DNA of 64,000 nt from Spirosoma montaniterrae. GTDB taxonomy: Bacteria > Bacteroidota > Bacteroidia > Cytophagales > Spirosomataceae. Each line of letters starts with the position of its first letter. Within the stretch, counting starts at the first letter, position 1. The notes below the pieces were generated by a model, which saw only the letters and a program-made list of their open reading frames with translations, was not told the DNA's origin and did no database searches. Below, in pieces: positions 52,153 through 59,301 of this stretch. Position numbers and translations under genes: made by a program. The stretch spans positions 5,082,501-5,146,500 of the forward strand of contig NZ_CP014263.1 in assembly GCF_001988955.1 (NCBI RefSeq), read 5' to 3'.

Positions 52153-52461
52153 ATGACCGACGCCGAATTCTTACAGGCCGTAAAACGCTCCGTGCTGGAA
52201 ATCGATCCGCAGGCCGAGGTGTGGCTATTTGGTTCGCGGGCAAGGGGCGACGCACGACCCGACTCGGACTGGGATTTTTTGGTGCTGACTGAGAGGCCCG
52301 TTAATCGACAGTTTAAGTATTTTGTCTGGGATCATTTATACGGTCTGGAACTGACATCCGGGCAGTTGATTAGCACTCTTATTCACCAAAAAGAGGAGTG
52401 GGAGGATTTAGAGGTCACAGACCTCTACCAGAACGTTAAAGATGAGGGCAGGCGGCTATGA
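52153..52461 (+). CDS. MNT-type nucleotidyltransferase, putative antitoxin
   Basis: 102 residues from ATG 52153 (MTDAEFLQAVKRSVLEIDPQ). The nucleotidyltransferase fingerprint GSRARGDARPDSDWDFLV has the two Asp of the metal site. Such minimal nucleotidyltransferases pair with HEPN proteins as toxin-antitoxin modules, in which MNT AMPylates the HEPN RNase. The next gene is a HEPN protein, overlapping by four bases (ATGA at 52458), the classic layout. The ORF could start at 52111, within the lysC end, but the ATG at 52153 gives the natural N-terminus. Confidence 0.85.
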   Translation: MTDAEFLQAVKRSVLEIDPQAEVWLFGSRARGDARPDSDWDFLVLTERPVNRQFKYFVWDHLYGLELTSGQLISTLIHQKEEWEDLEVTDLYQNVKDEGRRL

Positions 52462-52850
52462 AGAAAACCAAAGAAGATGTAGTTGCCTATCGTTTACAGA
52501 AAGCGGTCACCGATTTGGATACGGCAAAAGCTATGGCTGCGATTCAACAGTGGGACGGCGCGATTAACCGGCTTTACTACGCAGCCTTTCATGCCCTAAC
52601 AGCCATCATGCTTGAGGAAGACATACGGGTAAAATCGCACAAAGGCGTTATGATGATGCTGGGCGATCAATACATAAAAACCAATCGCATCGATGGGCAG
52701 TGGGGAAAGTTTTATAGTCACTTATTTAAAAGTCGCAACGACAGCGATTACGAAGATTTCGCCGTTTTCACCGCCGATGACGTGCTGCCTTTGTTGACCC
52801 AAACCGAAGAATTCATTACCGTTATCAAACGGCTGATTATAACGAACTAA
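52458..52850 (+). CDS. HEPN domain protein (UPF0332 type), putative toxin
   Basis: 130 residues, all-helical. The HEPN/UPF0332 pattern is visible: RLQKAVTDLDTAKAMAAIQQ, WDGAINRLYYAAFHALTAIM, and HLFKSRNDSDYEDFAVFT. The usual RNase motif R-x4-6-H appears as RNDSDY, with Tyr at the His place, as in the UPF0332 branch; RNase activity is therefore uncertain. It overlaps the MNT gene by four bases and shares one base (TAATG) with serS, so all three may be translationally coupled. Confidence 0.82.
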   Translation: MKKTKEDVVAYRLQKAVTDLDTAKAMAAIQQWDGAINRLYYAAFHALTAIMLEEDIRVKSHKGVMMMLGDQYIKTNRIDGQWGKFYSHLFKSRNDSDYEDFAVFTADDVLPLLTQTEEFITVIKRLIITN

Positions 52851-54121
52851 TGCTTCAACTTCCCTTCATTCGCGAAAATAAAGACACCGTGCTGGCGGGC
52901 CTGCGTAAGCGGCACTTTGCCAACGCCGATGCCATTATTGAACAGGTTCTGACGCTCGATCAGCAACGGCGCGATACGCAACGCGATCTGGACGATACGC
53001 TGGCGCAGTCGAACGCTAAAGCCAAAGAAATTGGTGCGCTCATGAAAGCGGGTAACAAAGCAGCCGCCGAATCCGCGAAAGCTGAAACCGCCGACCTGAA
53101 AGTACGCTCTAAAAATTTAGACGACGCGCTAAAAACCGCCGAACAGCAGTTGCAGGACTTGCTTGTAACCATTCCGAATATTCCCCACAGCAGCGTACCC
53201 GAAGGCCGCACCGCCGATGATAACGAAGTGGTACTGGAACACGGCGACATACCGACACTCCACGCCGATGCTCAGCCGCATTGGGACCTCATCAAGAAGT
53301 ACGACATTATCGACTTTGAACTCGGCGTCAAAATTTCGGGCGCGGGCTTTCCGGTCTACAAGGGAAAGGGTGCTCGGATTCAGCGGGCTTTGATCAATTT
53401 CTTCTTGGACGAAGCACTCGCGGCTGGCTACGTAGAAGTGCAGCCGCCCATTGTGGTCAACGAAGAGTCGGGCTTCGGGACGGGACAACTGCCTGATAAA
53501 GAAGGGCAGATGTATTATGTTACAGAAGATAAACTGTACCTGATTCCGACCGCCGAAGTACCCATCACGAACCTGTACCGCGACGTAATTGTAGCCGAAA
53601 GTCAGTTGCCCATTTGCAACGTGGGGTATACGCCCTGTTTCCGGCGCGAAGCGGGGTCGTGGGGGGCGCACGTGCGCGGGCTAAACCGGCTGCATCAGTT
53701 CGATAAGGTTGAAATCGTGCGTATTGAGCGGCCCGAAAACTCGTATGCCGCCCTCGAAGGCATGAGCCTGCACGTGCAGTCGCTGCTGCAAAAACTTGAA
53801 CTGCCGTACCGGGTGCTTCGGCTCTGCGGGGGCGATATGGGCTTTACCTCGGCCCTGACCTACGACATGGAAGTATGGTCGGCGGCACAGGGACGTTGGC
53901 TCGAAGTTAGCTCGGTATCGAACTTTGAAACGTATCAGGCCAACCGGCTGAAGCTGCGGGCTAAAATCGAGGGAAAAACCCAGTTGCTGCATACGCTCAA
54001 CGGCTCGGCACTGGCCCTGCCGCGCATTCTGGCGTCGATTCTGGAAAATAATCAAACACCCGATGGTATACGTATCCCGAAGGTGCTGGTGCCGTACTGC
54101 GGCTTCGATGTGATTAACTAA
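52850..54121 (+). CDS. serS: Serine--tRNA ligase
   Basis: 423 residues, the standard length. It attaches serine to tRNA-Ser. The N-terminal coiled-coil arm covers about residues 28-105 (EQVLTLDQQRRDTQRDLDDT). The class II core has TAEVPITNLYRDVI, motif 2 CFRREAGSWGAHVRGLNRLH, and motif 3 near GSALALPRILASILENNQ with VSSVSNFETYQANRLKLR. All substrate-binding residues appear intact. It starts on the last base of the HEPN stop codon, an odd neighbour for an essential gene. Confidence 0.96.
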   Translation: MLQLPFIRENKDTVLAGLRKRHFANADAIIEQVLTLDQQRRDTQRDLDDTLAQSNAKAKEIGALMKAGNKAAAESAKAETADLKVRSKNLDDALKTAEQQLQDLLVTIPNIPHSSVPEGRTADDNEVVLEHGDIPTLHADAQPHWDLIKKYDIIDFELGVKISGAGFPVYKGKGARIQRALINFFLDEALAAGYVEVQPPIVVNEESGFGTGQLPDKEGQMYYVTEDKLYLIPTAEVPITNLYRDVIVAESQLPICNVGYTPCFRREAGSWGAHVRGLNRLHQFDKVEIVRIERPENSYAALEGMSLHVQSLLQKLELPYRVLRLCGGDMGFTSALTYDMEVWSAAQGRWLEVSSVSNFETYQANRLKLRAKIEGKTQLLHTLNGSALALPRILASILENNQTPDGIRIPKVLVPYCGFDVIN

Positions 54122-54147
54122 CAGGCATTTGCACTCCTTCCTTGTCC

Positions 54148-56541
54148 ATGCCATCGTTCCTGAAATGGGCCGTCTTGTTGTTAAACTGGCCTGCGTTCGT
54201 TTTCGCGCAGCTTCAAATTACGCACCCAATGCCCCGGCTGGTAGTGCAGCGCGGAACCGATGGAACGGGGCGGCTTTACATTACGGGTCGGCTGGCGGGC
54301 GCGGCTGACCGGGTTGAAGCGCAGCTTACGCCCGTTTCGGCAGGGCAGGGGAGTGCGACGCCCTGGCAAACGGTGCAGACTAACCCGGCAAACGGCCTCT
54401 TTCTGGGCTACATAACCGGGCCGGGCGGCTGGTACGTGCTGACAGTACGCACGATTGTCAACAACACGATTACTGAATTCGCTACCGTACAGCCGGTAGG
54501 CATTGGCGAGGTGTTCATCACCGCCGGACAGTCGAACTCGCGCGGGTTGGGTTTTGGCGACAACGACCTCGGCACGGCAACGGGCCGGGTTGTGGCTATC
54601 GATTCTACCAACGACACCTACCCACCGGGAGCCGTTTACGCCGTATCGTCAGGCGATCCATTTCCAGTCCCGGTTTTTAAGACGCTCACGGCGGGTAGGC
54701 GCATTTATCCAAGAGCCGAAAGTTCGTGGGGCTGGGGCGAACTGGGCGACTATATTGTGAATCGTTACAACGTGCCGGTCGCTTTTTACGTAGCAGGCTG
54801 GGACGGTTCGACTGCTGAAAACTGGCACCGAACTGCCAACGGCCTGCCCACCTGCAACCGCTACTGGTGCGACGCCGACTGGCCGTATCTGCAACCCTAT
54901 ACCAATCTGAAGCACTCATTACAGTATTATGCATCGGTATCGGGCGTTCGGGCGGTGCTTTGGCATCAGGGCGAGGCCGAATACGACTATGGCAACGGAA
55001 GCAGCAGTGTGCCACAGTATTACGACCGGCTGGTGGGCATCGTTCAGAAATCGAGACAGGACTTTAATGGGCGAAACCTGCCGTGGGTGGTAGCAAGAGC
55101 CTCGCGCAATAACGATAATCCGCCCACATTGCCCCAACTGATTGCTGAACAGCAGCGTGTAATCGACACGCCCGGCCTGAATGTATTTCAAGGGCCCTAC
55201 AACGATACCATCGTCAATCGAAATGCAGGCGATATAGACGTTCATTTCCGCAATGCGTTTCGGCCAACGCCCCATCCGCAGTACTACCTGAATCCGAACA
55301 GCATACCGGCGAATATGGGGCTGTCGCGGTTTGCCCGCAACTGGAACGCCAGCCTGAACAATGCTTTTTTCCAGAACGCCCAGCCGTCGGTGCCCAGCGT
55401 GTTTGCGGCCACCGGCTCCGTTGCCAGCTATGTACTCCCCGGCGACAGTCTCTTTGTGCCGTTCGTAACGTCGGGTACGTTCAACGCGGGTAACGTCTGG
55501 CAAGTGCAACTGCTTGATTCGTTAGGGCGATATATCAGCACGCTGGGGAGCGGCCCAGCCAGTCCGGTGCGGGTAAAACTGCCCGGCAGTTACCAATCGG
55601 GGCGGTATCAGGTGCGCGTAGTGGCGAGTTCGCCCGCGCTGCCTGCCGTACCGTCGAATCTGTTTCGCATCACCACCAACATACCGCTGGCCGATGTAAG
55701 TTTGTCGATGCAATCCGGGGCGCGTACACTGGGGCAAAGTGGGCCGGTAGGTATAACTCTGCTCGTTCATAATGCCGGGCCGGGCGCGGTTGGTAGCGTA
55801 ACCGTGCGCGACCGTTTGCCCGCTAACCTCACCGTGCTGAACGCGCCGGGCCTGTCGGTCAGCAACGGCGTTCTGACGGGTACGCTCACCAACGTAGCCG
55901 CCGGGGCTACGGTGCCGCTGAGTTTCACCGTTCAACCCACGGCGGTAGGGCAATACCGCAATGCTGCCGAAATCAGCCAGTCGTCTATGCCCGATCCCGA
56001 CAGCCAGCCTAACTCGGGTACTGGCGACGGTCAGGACGACGCGGCCATTATCGATTTCCGTACCACACAATCGGGCGGTGGCATATATGTGTCGCCCAAC
56101 CCCGATCAGGTGCCGCTGCCAGCCGTGCAGTCCAACCAACCCGCGCCCAGCCCGACCAAAGCTGATATTAGCCTTAGCCTGACCGTGAGCAACCGCAGCC
56201 CACGCCTGAACGACGTAGTTTCGTATAGCCTGACGCTCACCAATGTGGGTGGGCAACCGGCTACAAACCTGAACGTGGCGGCCTATCTGCCCGCCAGCCA
56301 AACATTTGTGCCGGGCGATAATCTGATTGTGTACGGAGCCAGTTTAGTAGGAAGCCTGAACAGTTTAGACGCCGGTAGCAGCTATACGTTTATGTTCCGG
56401 GCGCGGGCTACGGCCATCGGGCGCGGTATCTGCGCGGCCCAACTCACCTCAGCCACCCCCGCCGACCCCGACAGCACCCCTAACAACGGCACCACCAACG
56501 GCGAAGACGACACCGCACAACTCGACGTGCGGGTACGGTGA
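54148..56541 (+). CDS. Secreted sialate O-acetylesterase-like protein with DUF11 domains
   Basis: 797 residues from ATG 54148 (MPSFLKWAVLLLNWPAFVF), a signal peptide cleaved after FAQ. Residues about 120-420 form an SGNH esterase domain of the sialate O-acetylesterase type: GEVFITAGQSNSRGLGFGDN (Ser and oxyanion residues), VLWHQGEAEYDYG and the Asp/His pair in DIDVHFRNAF. It is followed by a linker, one beta module, and two DUF11 repeats (ADVSLSMQSGARTLGQSGPV, ADISLSLTVSNRSPRLNDVV) with the DxxPN-type loop MPDPDSQPNSGTGDGQDDAA. There is no clear T9SS domain at the end, so its localisation is outside the inner membrane but otherwise open. Substrate unknown. Confidence 0.82.
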   Translation: MPSFLKWAVLLLNWPAFVFAQLQITHPMPRLVVQRGTDGTGRLYITGRLAGAADRVEAQLTPVSAGQGSATPWQTVQTNPANGLFLGYITGPGGWYVLTVRTIVNNTITEFATVQPVGIGEVFITAGQSNSRGLGFGDNDLGTATGRVVAIDSTNDTYPPGAVYAVSSGDPFPVPVFKTLTAGRRIYPRAESSWGWGELGDYIVNRYNVPVAFYVAGWDGSTAENWHRTANGLPTCNRYWCDADWPYLQPYTNLKHSLQYYASVSGVRAVLWHQGEAEYDYGNGSSSVPQYYDRLVGIVQKSRQDFNGRNLPWVVARASRNNDNPPTLPQLIAEQQRVIDTPGLNVFQGPYNDTIVNRNAGDIDVHFRNAFRPTPHPQYYLNPNSIPANMGLSRFARNWNASLNNAFFQNAQPSVPSVFAATGSVASYVLPGDSLFVPFVTSGTFNAGNVWQVQLLDSLGRYISTLGSGPASPVRVKLPGSYQSGRYQVRVVASSPALPAVPSNLFRITTNIPLADVSLSMQSGARTLGQSGPVGITLLVHNAGPGAVGSVTVRDRLPANLTVLNAPGLSVSNGVLTGTLTNVAAGATVPLSFTVQPTAVGQYRNAAEISQSSMPDPDSQPNSGTGDGQDDAAIIDFRTTQSGGGIYVSPNPDQVPLPAVQSNQPAPSPTKADISLSLTVSNRSPRLNDVVSYSLTLTNVGGQPATNLNVAAYLPASQTFVPGDNLIVYGASLVGSLNSLDAGSSYTFMFRARATAIGRGICAAQLTSATPADPDSTPNNGTTNGEDDTAQLDVRVR

Positions 56542-56577
56542 ACGGGGCTAAACAGTGCAGCGTTGGTAGCAGGAATA

Positions 56578-57447
56578 TTATCTGTTGCTGGCGAGCTTAT
56601 GAACAAAATCTTCACTCACCTCAACAGTTTGGGCTATCTGACTAACGGTTAAAATGCCCAAACTCAAGAGGTTTTTAACGGTCTCTGTCTTTACTGATAA
56701 ATTCTCAGCTTCTTTAGCTTCTTTAATTCGTTGCTTTTCAGCCTTCACGGCCTCTGCGTTGGCGGCTGTTACACGAGCGAAATAGGCCCGCTCTTCCGGG
56801 GTCATCTTTCGGGTGTCCAACTCCTCAATGGCACGGCGGAGCCACTCCTCATTCCAGAATGCCGGGTATTGAGTCGGTTCGGTTGTATGAAGCGTCTTCA
56901 TCGTGTAAATAAGTTTATCTAAATCGGTTTCTACCTCAGCTATTGATTTGGTGAATTTAGCTAACTCTACAATGATAAATGTCATTTGTGAGTCAATAGT
57001 TTCGCCCTGTTCGCTTCGCAGATTGGCAACCGTATGAAAACGGGTTGTTGGTAATATATTCTTCACTAAAATGGCAATAGCGTAGATTCGGGGCAGGTTA
57101 GCATAGTCAAATTCGCCCCGCTCCACTACGGTATTGAATTTGTGCAAGGCGTAGAATTTCATGCGTTGTACAAAGTGAGGGGCCAGTCCTAACTGCATTT
57201 CGACAATGAACTGTGTACCGTTTTCGTCGGTACAGGCTAAATCAAAAATGCCGCTCCGACTGTCTATGGTCAACGCTTCGAAAGCATTTTTGTCGAAACG
57301 CACGTCACGAATTGGCGTCTCTGATTTAATCAGTGCCTGCAAAGCTACCCGCAAAAACAGGCTATCTGCTTCATTGCCGAAGGTTGCCTTAAAACCGTAA
57401 TCAGAAAGGATTGAGATAAACCGTCTGTCTTCACTGTACAAGTCCAT
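56578..57447 (-). CDS. Rpn family PD-(D/E)XK nuclease, putative transposase-like recombination nuclease
   Basis: 289 residues. The N-terminus SILSDYGFKATFGNEADS and the metal site IFDLACTDENGTQFIVEMQ (Asp, then Glu-x-Gln) are the Rpn/PDDEXK_2 signature; FVQRMKFYALHKFN and IYAIAILVKNILP follow. C-terminally a Lys/Glu-rich coiled coil (about 215-255) leads to a helix-turn-helix-like segment (LSLGILTVSQIAQTVEVS). Rpn proteins promote RecA-independent recombination in Escherichia coli and occur in multiple copies. There are no terminal repeats or target duplications visible around it. It opens the accessory region at the right end of the window. Confidence 0.9.
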   Translation of the reverse strand: MDLYSEDRRFISILSDYGFKATFGNEADSLFLRVALQALIKSETPIRDVRFDKNAFEALTIDSRSGIFDLACTDENGTQFIVEMQLGLAPHFVQRMKFYALHKFNTVVERGEFDYANLPRIYAIAILVKNILPTTRFHTVANLRSEQGETIDSQMTFIIVELAKFTKSIAEVETDLDKLIYTMKTLHTTEPTQYPAFWNEEWLRRAIEELDTRKMTPEERAYFARVTAANAEAVKAEKQRIKEAKEAENLSVKTETVKNLLSLGILTVSQIAQTVEVSEDFVHKLASNR

Positions 57448-57630
57448 ACAGTACAGACGCGAAAACGACGGGAAGTATCGGTGCGGAGGAATAAGTAACG
57501 GGCGCGGGGGTTGGTGTTGGGCGACTGATTACACGTTCCTAAACCTTTACACAACCGTTTATTTAAGCTAAAAATCGTCTTCAGTGGGCGTGCGTTCTGT
57601 CACAGAGACAGCCGACCGCGCGAAGCGCAA

Positions 57631-58095
57631 TCAACTACACTTTGATACTAACCAGCCGAAAAACAACACAATCAGAATCAAGAAAATGATTTGGATGATT
57701 GTCGTTACCTTATCGTTATTTTTAAGATGTCTGTACGCTCCATCCAAATCTCCATTTCTTATTAGATGCGGTGACTCACTTGTAACAATTTCTGTTGCTC
57801 GCTCTTGATTACCATTTTCATATGCTTTGTAGAAATTTTTTTTCCAACTACTCTCATGTGCAGCTTTTTTAGCCATAAGGACCTGCTTTTCTTGGGTTGC
57901 CCGTTTAGCTGGATTCCATTTAGTACCGCATGACAAACAGTAAACATCAATGTTACTACTGCCGTGAAAACCTGCGAGCACTCCAACTCCGCCAGTCACT
58001 ATAGCACCTGCTACAGCTTTTCCACCACTAAAGCCCCTTTTTTGGGCTGAAATTTGCGTTGATTTACACTTTGGACACTGTACAGATTCGCTCAT
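57631..58095 (-). CDS. Zinc-ribbon membrane protein, paralogue A
   Basis: 154 residues. N-terminal zinc ribbon with CPKC (residues 7-10) and CLSC/CGTKW (about 53-57), separated by a Gly-rich hydrophobic insert (FSGGKAVAGAIVTGGVGVLA). A charged helical middle follows and a C-terminal membrane helix (TTIIQIIFLILIVLFFGWLV). A clear paralogue lies 280 bp upstream (58376-58828), in the same order and orientation. Function unknown; a membrane-tethered nucleic-acid or protein binder is conceivable. The codon use looks more AT-rich than the neighbouring housekeeping genes. Confidence 0.75.
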   Translation of the reverse strand: MSESVQCPKCKSTQISAQKRGFSGGKAVAGAIVTGGVGVLAGFHGSSNIDVYCLSCGTKWNPAKRATQEKQVLMAKKAAHESSWKKNFYKAYENGNQERATEIVTSESPHLIRNGDLDGAYRHLKNNDKVTTIIQIIFLILIVLFFGWLVSKCS

Positions 58096-58375
58096 GTCTT
58101 ATTTCAAACCATATAATGTTGATTGTAACAAAACTATCCTTTTGTGACAGTTAGCTTATAAGACGGACGCCGACCTCTAAGCCTACATTTGTATTACTCA
58201 GACATTTAATTTATCAGCCCAAAAGCGGAAATAGAAGCCCAAGTATTGCCCTTTGCGACGTACTTCTGTCGGCGGGAAGCCAGTTCTTACAGAACGGACA
58301 ATAAAGAACAAATAGATTTTAGACTAAAATTTCACTAACCTGATCGGTTGGCCTATCGGACAAGACCTGCTGAAT

Positions 58376-58828
58376 TCATCCTATACAAGATGCTACCCAG
58401 CCAACTACTCCAACAACTAATCCCATAAGAATTAGCATAATAAGCTTGGAATTCCTGTCTTCTTTTTTCAGGTCTTTGTAAATCTCTGGCAGAGTGGAAG
58501 CCTCTAACATGTAAGGCCGTTGGTCAAGAATAATCTCCTCCGCTTTGTACAAGTAACTGTTTTCAAACGCATGATAGAAATTAGCCTTCCAACGTTTTTC
58601 ATCTAAAACTTGGGCTTGTCGCTGCTCTGTCAACCGGCGTGCTGGCGACCAAGTATGACCACATTTTAGGCAATGTACGTCTACATTGCCACTGCCATGA
58701 AAGCCCGTAAGTACGCCAACACCACCTATAACTACAGCACCAGCAACGGCTTTGCCACTACTGAAACCACGTTTTTGGGCTGAAATTTGATTTGAATTGC
58801 ACTTAGGACAATGTATAGAGTCACTCAT
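58376..58828 (-). CDS. Zinc-ribbon membrane protein, paralogue B
   Basis: 150 residues from ATG 58828 (MSDSIHCPKCNSNQISAQKR). The frame is open to 58954, but that part has no homology to the paralogue. Same build as the gene at 57631: CPKC, Gly-rich insert (FSSGKAVAGAVVIGGVGVLT), CLKCGHTW, a helical middle and a C-terminal membrane helix (LIMLILMGLVVGVVGWVA). The two are closely alike in the first 70 residues and diverge later, so a tandem duplication is likely. Function unknown. Confidence 0.75.
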   Translation of the reverse strand: MSDSIHCPKCNSNQISAQKRGFSSGKAVAGAVVIGGVGVLTGFHGSGNVDVHCLKCGHTWSPARRLTEQRQAQVLDEKRWKANFYHAFENSYLYKAEEIILDQRPYMLEASTLPEIYKDLKKEDRNSKLIMLILMGLVVGVVGWVASCIG

Positions 58829-59301
58829 AAAGACTCGAAATTTGATTGTGATGAGTATTACAAACCTGCCAAACCGGGGCGTTCCTGGGTCGTCAGAAAC
58901 TTGAATATAAAAACCAAAGCCGCTTAAACGGGGTGTTTGGCCCGACAGCCGCAATCCAGAAACAGAATCCTATATCTGACTTTGCTTACAACGACAATCA
59001 GTTTGAAGGATACAGGCTATCAATGCAACAACTGCATCACAGTCATTGCGCTGCCTATATGCTGAAACTGTACAACAATAATAAGTTGTCAAATACTACT
59101 TTATATATAAATTTATTGAATGGTAAATTTAAAGTTTACCTTATTTGAAGAAAAGTACTTATGCTCCACTCATCCCCCTCTTCCTGAACGCTTTACGCTG
59201 ACTTCTCGTTAAATTCAGACCCGCCGATGCTTTCTTTATAGGTAAAACCGTTGATCGATTCGTTTATACAACTGAGTCGGGTTTTCGTTTGTCTGAATCG
59301 T
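58829..59301. other. Intergenic region, 473 bp, AT-rich, no gene supported
   Basis: It separates divergent genes. I see an inverted pair GCCAAAC/GTTTGGC (58869-58942 region) and a small hairpin GGTAAA...TTTACC at 59122-59140, but no tRNA or convincing gene. The open frame at 58933-59148 has no family resemblance and no neighbours that support it. Confidence 0.5.

Noticed and set aside
55522..56301. 259-residue ORF antisense to the DUF11 protein
   Set aside because: Shadow of the repeated DUF11 coding sequence.
58933..59148. 71-residue ORF in the gap before the PSD1 gene
   Set aside because: AT-rich, starts within repeat-like sequence and has no family resemblance.
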